A stretch of DNA of 34,668 bases. Source: Rhodopirellula maiorica SM1. Lineage in GTDB: Bacteria; Planctomycetota; Planctomycetia; Pirellulales; Pirellulaceae. The stretch lies in NCBI RefSeq assembly GCF_000346295.1, contig NZ_ANOG01000333.1, forward strand, positions 1 through 34,668, in the 5' to 3' direction. The notes beneath the pieces are model-generated. The model had not been told where the DNA came from and searched no databases. It saw only the letters and a program-made list of their open reading frames with translations. This document shows positions 1 to 8,109 of this stretch, piece by piece. Numbering within the stretch: the first letter of the stretch is position 1; every line of letters starts with the position of its first letter. A program made the position numbers and the translations under genes.

Positions 1-1
1 G

Positions 2-442
2 TGGTTTCTATACATCTTTGGCGACAACGTCGAAGACCGGTTGGGGCACATCGGCTACGCATTGATGTATCTCGGCACTGGGATCGCAGCGTCGCTGTCC
101 CATTTCGTTACCGATCCGGCTAGCCCGATGCCGACGATTGGTGCCAGTGGCGCGATCGCGGGTGTGATGGGAGCCTACGCATGGCTGTATCCACATGCCA
201 AGGTCCAAGCGTTGATCCCGCTGATCATAATCTTTCATGTGATCGTGGTGCCGGCACCATTGTTTCTAGGGATATGGTTTGCGTTGCAAACATACAGCGG
301 CATCAGCGCCGTGGCCGGGGGCGCCGCAAGTGGAGTCGCATGGTGGGCCCATATCGGCGGATTTGCTGCCGGGGCATTAGCGGCAATCGTCATCGGACGG
401 ACGCCACTTGGCCACGAAGCAGTGACCGAACGACGGTTTTGA
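2..442 (+). CDS. Rhomboid family intramembrane serine protease (3' part)
   Basis: The reading frame is open from the left edge, so the N-terminal part lies outside the window; about 146 residues remain. The visible part begins with the rhomboid motif IFGDNVEDRLGH, found just before the catalytic region. It continues with TIGASGAIAGVMGAY, whose GxSG holds the nucleophile serine, and ends with WWAHIGGFAAGAL, whose His is the second residue of the Ser-His dyad. Hydrophobic stretches between these motifs fit transmembrane helices. Rhomboids cleave membrane-anchored proteins inside the bilayer. Both catalytic residues are present, so it is probably active, but the substrate cannot be inferred. The stop (TGA) ends at 442 and no plus-strand gene follows for several kilobases, so it is the last gene of its transcription unit. 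Confidence 0.9.
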   Translation, partial: WFLYIFGDNVEDRLGHIGYALMYLGTGIAASLSHFVTDPASPMPTIGASGAIAGVMGAYAWLYPHAKVQALIPLIIIFHVIVVPAPLFLGIWFALQTYSGISAVAGGAASGVAWWAHIGGFAAGALAAIVIGRTPLGHEAVTERRF

Positions 443-545
443 TACCGGCGTTTTTGATGCGGCGAAAACCGCATGCGTTGACGGCTTGTTGCTTCATTCG
501 TTTGACAGTCAGTCGAAGGCGTACTCGCATCCGTTCGCGTACGCC

Positions 546-678
546 CAACGCCATCTAGCTTGGACTAAACGGGTGGCGTTTGTAGCGGTGCGGCGCAAGC
601 CGCCCGGTCTAAACCGAACGTTTTACTCGCCTCAACCGGACGGCTCGCGCCGTGCCGCTACCAAAGTAGATGGCATTG
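546..678 (+). repeat. Dispersed palindromic repeat, copy 1
   Basis: The ends are inverted: caacgccatcta at 546-557 and tagatggcattg at 667-678 pair with one mismatch. The inner part (from about 583) also folds on itself, the cggtgcggcgcaagccg strand pairing imperfectly with the cggctcgcgccgtgccg strand. The block from about 583 to 678 is nearly identical to the reverse complement of 18849-18943, so the two copies lie in opposite orientation about 18 kb apart. Copy 1 has about 24 extra bases (558-581) just inside its left end. The flanks are also symmetric, with gcgtacgc at 537-544 and again at 680-687. It contains no gene. The structure resembles a REP/BIME-like or MITE-like element. Confidence 0.85.
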
Positions 679-724
679 AGCGTACGCCTATCGGCTAACG
701 GTTAAACGAAGCATTCGAAAGTCA

Positions 725-739
725 GACTGAATCAACAAG
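725..739. repeat. 15-base dispersed motif, copy 1
   Basis: The sequence gactgaatcaacaag at 725-739 matches gactaaatcaacaag at 11637-11651 in 14 of 15 positions. A related inverted form, ctgttgattta, occurs at 11542-11552. All lie in intergenic DNA near gene ends. It is probably part of a second intergenic repeat family; two copies in one window cannot establish its extent. Confidence 0.45.
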
Positions 740-758
740 TCGTTGACGGATTGCTGAT

Positions 759-2108
759 TTAACCCAAATTCTTCAGCAGCCCGTTGCTGTCGCCAAACTT
801 GTCTGCCTTGACGCCCATCTCTTTGAGCATCCAGAGATACAAATTGCACAGTGGCGTATGGTTTTCGTAGCGAATGTGACGGCCGGTCTGAATTCGGCCA
901 TTGCCATTTCCGGCCAACAGAATTGGTAGGTCATCGTGATTGTGCCGATCGCCGTCGCTGATCCCGCTGCCGTAGACCAACATGCAATGATCCAATAGCG
1001 TTCCATTTCCTTCGCTGATCGAACTAAGTCGCTTCAGCAGATAGCCAAATCGATCAATATGGTATCGATTGATCCTTGCGATCTGTGCTTGCTTGTGTTC
1101 ACTCTTGCCATGATGCGACAATTCGTGATGTCCCTCTTTGACCTCAATCTCGGGATAGCTTCGATTGCTGCCGGCATTGGTGAACATGAACGAAATGATT
1201 CGCGAGCTATCGGTTTGAATCGCCAGCGTGATCATATCCATCATCAACTCGGAGTGCTCTTTCAACTCTTGCGGCACACCGCTGGGCCGCGGGTAATCGG
1301 GGACTCCATCCTCCGAGATTCGCAGTCGTTCGGCACCGGCCAATCGTTTTTCGACGTCGCGAACGGCGTACAGGTATTCGTCTAATTTTCGTCGATCGAT
1401 TTCGGGTAGTGTCTTGTGCAGTTGCTTGGCATCTTCGAGCACAAAATCGAGCACACTTTTTCGGTACTTCTCACGCACACTCTTTGCACGACGCGTTTCT
1501 TTGGCAGTTTGTCCGGCGAACAAGCGATCAAACAGCGCGCCGGGATCGACTTCTTTGGCCATCGGATTGGTGGGGCCTCGCCATGACATGTTCGACGCAT
1601 AAGCACAGCTATAACCGCTGTCGCAATTGCCTGCCTGGGCACTTGCTTCGAGCCCGAGTTCGAGCGAACCGAATCGCGATTGACTGCCGATCTGTTCCGC
1701 GGCCACTTGGTCAACCGAGACTCCGTTTTGGATATCCGCGCCATTGGTCTTTTTCGGATGCGCCCCGGTTAGAAACGCAGCAACGCTACGCGCATGATCG
1801 CCACCGCCGTCGCCATGCGATCGGGCGCCATCAAGCGTCAATCCTGTTAACACATTAAATTTCGATCGATGCTCGGCCAATCGCTCCAACGTCGGCGTCA
1901 TCGTGTACTTGTCGCCTGCGTCGATCGGTTTCCAATCGGGCATGTGCATGCCGTTGGGAACATAGAAGAACCCCATCCTTAGCGGCACATCTGCCGGATC
2001 GGATGTGGCCGCCAACAACCGTGTCGATGACATCGAATCCAATAACGGCAATGCCATCGAAGCGCCCATACCGCGTAACAGCGTTCGTCGTGAAAGTGAG
2101 TTCAACAT
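759..2108 (-). CDS. DUF1552 family protein with Tat signal
   Basis: About 449 residues. The chosen ATG at 2108 gives an N-terminus with a twin-arginine motif (SRRTLLRG, residues ~6-13) followed by a hydrophobic stretch, so export by Tat in folded form is likely. A longer frame up to 2219 would overlap the upstream gene and place the signal internally, so it was not used. Segments such as GFFYVPNGMHMPDW, the ARSHGDGGGDHARSVAAFLTG region and the C-terminal LVYGSGISDGDRHNHDDLPI block are typical of the planctomycete DUF1552 family, whose biochemical role is unknown. The gene starts 58 bases after the stop of the DUF1592 gene on the same strand, so the two are probably co-transcribed. Many His and Asp residues hint at metal binding, but this is inference. 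Confidence 0.88.
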   Translation of the reverse strand: MLNSLSRRTLLRGMGASMALPLLDSMSSTRLLAATSDPADVPLRMGFFYVPNGMHMPDWKPIDAGDKYTMTPTLERLAEHRSKFNVLTGLTLDGARSHGDGGGDHARSVAAFLTGAHPKKTNGADIQNGVSVDQVAAEQIGSQSRFGSLELGLEASAQAGNCDSGYSCAYASNMSWRGPTNPMAKEVDPGALFDRLFAGQTAKETRRAKSVREKYRKSVLDFVLEDAKQLHKTLPEIDRRKLDEYLYAVRDVEKRLAGAERLRISEDGVPDYPRPSGVPQELKEHSELMMDMITLAIQTDSSRIISFMFTNAGSNRSYPEIEVKEGHHELSHHGKSEHKQAQIARINRYHIDRFGYLLKRLSSISEGNGTLLDHCMLVYGSGISDGDRHNHDDLPILLAGNGNGRIQTGRHIRYENHTPLCNLYLWMLKEMGVKADKFGDSNGLLKNLG

Positions 2109-2166
2109 TTGGGATCGCTTCTCGTTTAAAAGGTTTCGAACGTGTCCGGCTGCAGTATCAAGATCG

Positions 2167-4491
2167 CTATTCTCGCGAACCTTGTCGTTGGAACGGCTCG
2201 CTTTCGATGATCGCAACAATCAGATAAGCGAACCGATACTGATTGTCTTTCAAATCATGCACGATCGTGTCGATGGCGCATTTATCATAGTATTCGGTGC
2301 CCCGTCCGGTCGCATAAATCAGCATCTTCTCAGCCAAACAGCGAACAAATTGCTCACTCCGCTGACTCGAAAGCAGTTTACGTAGATCGTCGACACCGCT
2401 GAACTCGGTGCCATCGGGTAATTTGCCTGATGCATCAATCGTGTCGCCTCCGTCGCGGGTTCGCCATTGCCCGATCGCATCAAAGTTCTCGAGCGCAAAA
2501 CCAAGCGGATCCATCATGTTGTGACAAGCGGCACAGGCGGGGTTGTCGCGATGCTGTTCCATCCGCTCTCGCAACGTCCCGCTCAATTTGCCTTTGTCTA
2601 ACTCGGGAACGTTCGGAGGTGCGGGTGGCGGCGGAGTGTTCAGCAAATTGTCGAGTATCCATTTCCCCCGCTTCACGGGACTTGTTCGCGTCGGGTTACT
2701 CGTCACCGTCAAAACACTTGCATGTGTTAACAATCCGCCACGTGGCGTGCCATCGAGCGAGACTTTGCGGAAATCGGATCCGCTCACCCCTTTGATTCCG
2801 TAGAATTTTGCCAGCTTCTCGTTCATGTAACTGAACTTGCCGTCGAGCAGCGTCGTCACCGGCAAATTCCCACGCATCACCGCAGCAACGAAGGTCAGCG
2901 TTTCTCGCCGCATCCATTGCCGCATTTCATCATCGAATTCAGGGAATTGACGCTTGTCGGGATTCACGCCGTCGAGGTTGCGGAGCTGCAACCATTGCCC
3001 GGCAAAGTTTTCGATAAATTGATTCGCCCGAGGATCGACAATCATGTCGCCCACTTTGCGTAACAATTCACGACGGTCGCGAAGTTTGTTTTGATGGGCC
3101 AGCGACAACAGTTCGTCGTCCGGCATACTGCTCCACAAAAAATACGAAATTCGAGTGGCCAGTTCGTATTGGTTGATCAGCGGAAGTTCGCCCGACGCAT
3201 CGGGTGAGACATGTCGCTCGACTTTAAACAAGAAGTGCGGCGACACCAAAATCGCCTGCAGCGCCACTTGGATTGACTCTTCAAAACTTCCTCCATCAGC
3301 TCGCACTTGCGAGGCGAGTTCCGTTAATCGCCATACTTCACTTTTGGTTGCAGGTCGCCGAAACGCACGACTGGCCAACGGTGCTAACACTTGCGCGGTA
3401 GCTTGCTCGGGCGATACTTTGCTGCTCGGCCGTGTGAAGATGATTTTTTTGTGCATCGCCGGCAATTCACCGACGGAAACCGGCAGCAACGATTCCTCTT
3501 GAGCAGACACATGTACGTGATAGAGATGAAAGTTGCGATCGATTTTGCCCGCGACGTAAAAGTCGTTGATAAAACTGATCTCGATCTTTCGCTTGCCACG
3601 AATCAGACGAAACTCAACATCATACTTTTCCATCTTTTCGCTGGGAACATCAACGACTTGGCTTTTCCTGCCGTCATCGACCTTGATTTTCACCGGTTCA
3701 TCGCCGCCCTGGTCGCCGCTGGCGGAAATTGTCAACGTGTATTGCCCCGTGAAGGGAGCATCCACTTCGAGCGTCACCGAGCCTTGGCTGGACATCGTGA
3801 TCCGGTGCCCCCGTTTGTATTTATCCGCTCCGCCCATTGCCGTCGCAGCCACATCGATTTCGTAGATGCGCGGTGGCAGCGGAGTGCGAATGGTTTCACC
3901 CGAAATCGTCTCGGCGGCATCCAAATACTTCTCTAACAAGATCGGCGGCAAAGAAAGCACGTCACCGATGTTGTCAAAACCATACCCGACATCGTCGCCG
4001 GGAAATCCGGCAGCCGGTTGGTAGTCGACGCCCGTCAAATCCCTGACCGTGTTTCGGTACTCTACACGGTTCAGCCGCCGCAGCACGACCTTACCCGCAT
4101 TGGGATTTTGCACGCAGTTGACCGCATTGGCGACCTGGTCCAATAGCGTCACCATCCGCTGACGCGTTGCTGCGTCCATGACCTCGCCATCTTCCGGTGG
4201 CATGCTGCCCAGTTGGACCTGCGCGATCACACGTTTCCACAAGCCGCGATTCGATTGCATCTTGGCTGCCGAATCGTCATCGACCAACGACAACTCGCTG
4301 CCCGAATCGTGACAGTCAAAGCAATAGGTGCGTAGCAGCGGTGTCAAATCGTCACGAAACGCGGCATCACTTGACGGATCGGCGGCGGTGACCGAAACCG
4401 CGAGAAACAAGATCGGGATAACGATCAAACTGATTCGCAGACCGGCCGAAGACAGCCGATTCGTGCTCGTATTACTCGCGAACTCGATCAT
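2167..4491 (-). CDS. DUF1592-type multidomain cytochrome c-like protein
   Basis: 774 residues with a signal peptide or N-terminal anchor (hydrophobic ~18-36). A first haem-type motif, CFDCH, is at about residue 57 and a second, CAACH, at about 653. Domain order matches the planctomycete architecture: the cytochrome-like N-terminus; DUF1587 (RRLNRVEYRNTVRDLTG); an inserted beta-rich module resembling a carbohydrate-binding domain (about 240-320); DUF1595 (LASRAFRRPATKSEV); DUF1592 (ATRISYFLWSSMPDDELL); DUF1588 (LTVTSNPTRTSPVKRG to the CAACHNMMDPLGFALENFD segment); and a C-terminal DUF1585. The two CxxCH motifs imply covalent haem and a periplasmic electron-transfer or redox role, but no substrate is known for the family. 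It is the promoter-proximal partner of the DUF1552 gene. Confidence 0.9.
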   Translation of the reverse strand: MIEFASNTSTNRLSSAGLRISLIVIPILFLAVSVTAADPSSDAAFRDDLTPLLRTYCFDCHDSGSELSLVDDDSAAKMQSNRGLWKRVIAQVQLGSMPPEDGEVMDAATRQRMVTLLDQVANAVNCVQNPNAGKVVLRRLNRVEYRNTVRDLTGVDYQPAAGFPGDDVGYGFDNIGDVLSLPPILLEKYLDAAETISGETIRTPLPPRIYEIDVAATAMGGADKYKRGHRITMSSQGSVTLEVDAPFTGQYTLTISASGDQGGDEPVKIKVDDGRKSQVVDVPSEKMEKYDVEFRLIRGKRKIEISFINDFYVAGKIDRNFHLYHVHVSAQEESLLPVSVGELPAMHKKIIFTRPSSKVSPEQATAQVLAPLASRAFRRPATKSEVWRLTELASQVRADGGSFEESIQVALQAILVSPHFLFKVERHVSPDASGELPLINQYELATRISYFLWSSMPDDELLSLAHQNKLRDRRELLRKVGDMIVDPRANQFIENFAGQWLQLRNLDGVNPDKRQFPEFDDEMRQWMRRETLTFVAAVMRGNLPVTTLLDGKFSYMNEKLAKFYGIKGVSGSDFRKVSLDGTPRGGLLTHASVLTVTSNPTRTSPVKRGKWILDNLLNTPPPPAPPNVPELDKGKLSGTLRERMEQHRDNPACAACHNMMDPLGFALENFDAIGQWRTRDGGDTIDASGKLPDGTEFSGVDDLRKLLSSQRSEQFVRCLAEKMLIYATGRGTEYYDKCAIDTIVHDLKDNQYRFAYLIVAIIESEPFQRQGSRE

Positions 4492-4571
4492 TCGTACTCG
4501 CTGGGTGGGATTTGGGGGGCGGCAGGTAGGTTGGCGATTTCATTATAAGATTTTTTTTGCCGCGATGGCGT

Positions 4572-6305
4572 TTAATCTTCGTTGCTGCGGGTCAAATGGC
4601 CGCTTCGATTGATCGCCAGCAGCAGCCACATCATCACCGAGAAACTCATCATCATGCCCAGCAAACCGAAAACGCTCATTTCCTTCATGCCCAACAGCGA
4701 TTGCTCGGGGAACAACAGTGGGGGCACCTTCATCGCCAACAGCAGGGATGATCCCAAGAAGACCGCGCTCGCCATTAACCCCAATACCATCCGGTTGACG
4801 GTCGGTCCGATCCGTTGATGTTCCAGTGTCAGCCGCATTTCGCCACGCCGTGCTTGCTGCAGCAGCGTCAGCACCTCGTCGGGAACCACTTCGAAAAAGT
4901 GCTCCGCTTCCAGATAGATCCTTCTCGCTTGACGCACTCTTCGCCGAGGACTCAGCCGTCGCAGCATCGATTTGCGAACAAATTGATGAACGATATCCAA
5001 CGAGTCGAACCCGGCACCTAGCTCGCGCAGCGTTCCTTCGAGCGAAATCAGCATTTTCAACAGCAACGCCGATTGGCTTGGCAATTGAATGACGTGTCGA
5101 TGCAATATGTCGCTCAATTCATTCAACGCGCCAGTCAAATCGAAATCGCTCAAATGTTGCCGACCATAGGTCCCCACAAATTCGGCAACGTCAATCGCCA
5201 ACAGTGATTCGTCCAGCGTGGGTGGCGCATCTCCGATGCGGCGAATCAACCGAGTCAAACGATTTTGGTCGCCCGTGGCGATACAGCCCATCATCTCTTC
5301 GATGCTTTCACGCAGCGTTTCGTCGATACGGCCGACCATCCCAAAGTCGAGAATCCCCAAGCGTCCATCGTTAAGCAATAACAAATTTCCGAGATGAGGA
5401 TCGGCGTGAAACAGCCCCTCATCAAAGATCATTGTTAGGTAGATGCGGGCGATCGATTCGGAAAGCTGGTGTCGTTCACCGTCAAGCGTCGCATCGACCG
5501 TCAACACACCACCGTGGTGACTGTCTAGCAATACTTTCGAAAGCGGTTCGCCAGCTAATTCGTCCATCACCAAAACACGGCGAGTACAGAGTTCACGGAC
5601 CGGTTTGGGAACAACCACTTTGGTGCTCTGCGGCGAAAGCATCTCGGCGAACACTTCGAGGTTTTGTCGTTCACGTCCGAAGTCCAACTCGCGCTGCAAC
5701 ATGGTGGACATTTGGGCCACCATTTGGCATGGCCCCCAAGCGGCGAACCCTTCGACCCGCTCGGCAAGCTGGGCGAGCCCTCCGAGTACTTCCATGTCTT
5801 GGCGGACCGTTCGTTCGATATCGGCACGTTGAACTTTGATCACAACGCGTCGGCCATCGTTCAAGGTTGCCCGATGAACTTGACCGATCGAGGCGGTCGC
5901 AAGCGGTTTGGGATCGATGAATTGAAACTGACTCAGGTATTGTTCGCCCAATTCCTTGGTTAGTGTCTGACGCACTTTCTCGATCGCATCCGGCTGGACA
6001 TCGGCACGTAACCGTTTCAGTTCGTTCCCCAATTGCGGGCCGACAATATCGGGTCGCGCCGCCAAGATCTGGCCCAGCTTGATAAAGGTGGGACCGAGAT
6101 CGGTCAGCGCCATCCGCACCCGTTCTTCGCTGGAATACTGGGACAGCGGTACGCCGCTGGAATCTTTGAACGAATCACGGAATGGCAAACTTTGATAACG
6201 GCTTAGCCAATCGGCCAGACCATAGCGACGCAGCACCGCCAAGATCTCTCGCCACCGCTTCAAATTGCGGTACAGCTGCGGGATGGCAGTGATTTTCATT
6301 AACAA
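4572..6305 (-). CDS. UbiB/ABC1 (AarF) family atypical kinase-like protein
   Basis: 577 residues. The ABC1 family signatures are clear: the KxGQ motif (IKLGQ, ~75-79), the Ala/Gly-rich loop ATASIGQVH (~136-144, one residue off the usual AAASIGQVH), the presumed nucleotide-binding lysine in VVIKVQR (~157), the catalytic segment HADPHLGN (~300-307) and the metal-binding DFG (~320-322). Two hydrophobic segments near the C-terminus (about 510-565) would anchor it in the membrane. Family members such as UbiB and Coq8 support quinone biosynthesis and act mainly as ATPases. Start choice is uncertain between Met1 and Met3. It stands alone, divergent from the permease at 6466, with no ubi or menaquinone genes near, so the link to quinones is by family only. 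Confidence 0.9.
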   Translation of the reverse strand: MLMKITAIPQLYRNLKRWREILAVLRRYGLADWLSRYQSLPFRDSFKDSSGVPLSQYSSEERVRMALTDLGPTFIKLGQILAARPDIVGPQLGNELKRLRADVQPDAIEKVRQTLTKELGEQYLSQFQFIDPKPLATASIGQVHRATLNDGRRVVIKVQRADIERTVRQDMEVLGGLAQLAERVEGFAAWGPCQMVAQMSTMLQRELDFGRERQNLEVFAEMLSPQSTKVVVPKPVRELCTRRVLVMDELAGEPLSKVLLDSHHGGVLTVDATLDGERHQLSESIARIYLTMIFDEGLFHADPHLGNLLLLNDGRLGILDFGMVGRIDETLRESIEEMMGCIATGDQNRLTRLIRRIGDAPPTLDESLLAIDVAEFVGTYGRQHLSDFDLTGALNELSDILHRHVIQLPSQSALLLKMLISLEGTLRELGAGFDSLDIVHQFVRKSMLRRLSPRRRVRQARRIYLEAEHFFEVVPDEVLTLLQQARRGEMRLTLEHQRIGPTVNRMVLGLMASAVFLGSSLLLAMKVPPLLFPEQSLLGMKEMSVFGLLGMMMSFSVMMWLLLAINRSGHLTRSNED

Positions 6306-6465
6306 AACGAAACGCCGATACGTGAGAGAAAAAAACGAGTGAGAAATTGAGCGGTGGCAACCGCGGCAAAACGCAAACCATTCCCACTACGGTGGGCGAC
6401 TTTGTTACATTCACACCATTCTAATGTGAAACAATATAAAACCATTCGCTGATTGCCAGGAGATC
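6306..6465. promoter_or_regulatory. Divergent intergenic promoter region
   Basis: 160 bases separate the starts of the UbiB-like gene (minus) and the permease gene (plus), so promoters for both must lie here. The part nearest the permease is AT-rich (aatgtgaaacaatataaaac, 6423-6442). No confident -35/-10 pair or operator was identified. Confidence 0.4.
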
Positions 6466-8019
6466 TTGTCTTTGGATTGGTGGGAACCGCTTTTATCGAC
6501 TTTGCGGCTCATAACCGTCACAATCGTTGGTTCGCTTGCCATTGGCATCCCCGCGGCGTGGGCGGCGTCGACTCTTTCCCACTGCGGGCGGTCGGGCCGC
6601 GGTTTTGCCAGGGCGTTCATTTTGGCGGCGATCGCTGCGATTGCGATTCCCATGATTCTGCACGCGGCGGCGTGGGAAGCAACGGCGGGGAAATTTGGTT
6701 GGCTACCGCTGACGCAGACGGCAACGCGTTCCTGGGGTGGTTTTGCCGGTCTGGTGGCTTGTGGTTGGATCCATAGCATCTTTGGTGCCGCCATCGTCGC
6801 GATGGCCACATGGCACGGAACGTCTCGCGTCCCTGTGTCGATTCTGGAAAATGCTTCGATCGACACCACCCCACTGCGTTGTTGGTGGACAATTCAACTG
6901 CCGTTGGCGTGGCCGTGGGTGTTGGCCGCCACGATCCTGAACGCATCGCTTGCCGCGACGGAGATGACCGTCGTCGATCTGTATGGATATCGCACGATTG
7001 CCGATCAATTTTATTTGCTCTATGCAGTCGATCCTGATTTGACCTCGATCGCCACCACCACCGCGTTGCCCCTCGCATTTGCAGTGGCGATGATCACGGT
7101 GTTGCTTCGCCGCGTCCGAGCACGACAGACGGACTATCGCGGCGAGCATTCTGTCGGGCACACTGCATCGGACCTACACACTGCACCGGACCTATTCGAA
7201 CAGCCATCGCTTGGTGTTCGAATCGTCGCTGGTTTGATTTTGACACTCTGTACCCTGATCATGATCGCAATGCCGGTCACCGGATTGATGGCCAAGGTGG
7301 GGCACGACGTGATCGTTGATGGCGACCAGCGGATTGCCTATTGGTCGATCTCGCGATCGGTTCAGGAGTTGGCTGCTGCACCGACCACGTTTTCCTCTGA
7401 GTATCAATGGACGGCGATGCTAGGCATTTGCACCGGAATCTTCGCCATTTTCGTCGCTTGGCCGCTCGCCGCGGTCGGCCGCCAACACCCGCGTTTCGAA
7501 TCCATGGTCGATGCATTGACCATCATCCTGTTTTGTATCCCCGGTCCCTTGATCGGGATGTCGATTGTCCAGACGTTTACGCTTCCGATCCCCGGTTTTC
7601 GATTTCTGTACGAGATGACGATTCTGCCGACGGTCTTGGCGATGTCGGTCCGCGCCAGCACGATTGCGTATTGGATTTTACGATCCGGGTATCACGGCAT
7701 TGCCGATAGCGTATGGCTCAGTGCCCGGTTGGAATTGAGTCTCCTACGACGCTGCTGGCAGATCGATCGGCGATTGATGGCACGTAGCGTCGTTATCGCT
7801 TTGCTGACCGCCGGCATCATCGCGTCGGGCGACGTTCCGGTCACGTTGCCGGTCGCTCCGCCCGGTGTTTCGACCGTGGGAACTCGCTTGTTTGGACTGC
7901 TGCACAGCGGGGCGCGTTACCAAGAAGCCGCGTTGGCACTGTGGTATTTAGGCTTCATCGGGCTTGGCATCGCTTTGATTTACACCCTCTCCCGCTTCGG
8001 ATCTGGTAAAATCAAATAA
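6466..8019 (+). CDS. Fe3+-type ABC transporter permease, fused two-module form
   Basis: About 517 residues with many hydrophobic helices in two similar halves, the arrangement of FbpB/AfuB-like and related permeases that form the whole channel from one chain. Each half ends in a degenerate EAA-type cytoplasmic loop (around ILENASIDTTPLRCWWTIQLPLAWP and ADSVWLSARLELSLLRR) that would contact the ATPase. No ATG is available: an in-frame TGA lies at 6427 and only TTG codons follow. The Shine-Dalgarno-like aggag (6458-6462) is 3 bases from TTG 6466 and 9 bases from TTG 6472, so 6472 may be the true start. No substrate-binding protein or ATPase gene is in the window, so it must use partners elsewhere and its substrate is uncertain. 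The hydrolase gene follows on the same strand. Confidence 0.8.
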   Translation: MSLDWWEPLLSTLRLITVTIVGSLAIGIPAAWAASTLSHCGRSGRGFARAFILAAIAAIAIPMILHAAAWEATAGKFGWLPLTQTATRSWGGFAGLVACGWIHSIFGAAIVAMATWHGTSRVPVSILENASIDTTPLRCWWTIQLPLAWPWVLAATILNASLAATEMTVVDLYGYRTIADQFYLLYAVDPDLTSIATTTALPLAFAVAMITVLLRRVRARQTDYRGEHSVGHTASDLHTAPDLFEQPSLGVRIVAGLILTLCTLIMIAMPVTGLMAKVGHDVIVDGDQRIAYWSISRSVQELAAAPTTFSSEYQWTAMLGICTGIFAIFVAWPLAAVGRQHPRFESMVDALTIILFCIPGPLIGMSIVQTFTLPIPGFRFLYEMTILPTVLAMSVRASTIAYWILRSGYHGIADSVWLSARLELSLLRRCWQIDRRLMARSVVIALLTAGIIASGDVPVTLPVAPPGVSTVGTRLFGLLHSGARYQEAALALWYLGFIGLGIALIYTLSRFGSGKIK

Positions 8020-8109
8020 GTCCTGGTGTATAGACTTGCGGTCCGCCCGATCTCCGCGATTCTTTTGCCCATCCCGCCCGATCCCATCCCACCTTTGGTT
8101 TCACCCGCT

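Larger units (their letters stand above)
443..758. other. Intergenic region between convergent genes, carrying a palindromic repeat
   Basis: No gene is supported here. The region separates the rhomboid stop from the stop of the DUF1552 gene, which converges on it. It holds the imperfect palindrome described at 546-678 and the 15-base motif at 725-739 that recurs at 11637-11651. A short plus-strand frame (486-698) runs through the palindrome and has no coding signs. Confidence 0.7.

Noticed and set aside
486-698. 70-codon plus-strand frame and its counterpart in 18802-19089, which share a similar peptide
   Set aside because: The similarity comes from the palindromic repeat at DNA level. The frames are on opposite strands and are interrupted differently outside the repeat.
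8026-8109. Upstream GTG start for the hydrolase
   Set aside because: It would add 28 residues before a classic signal peptide beginning at the ATG 8110.
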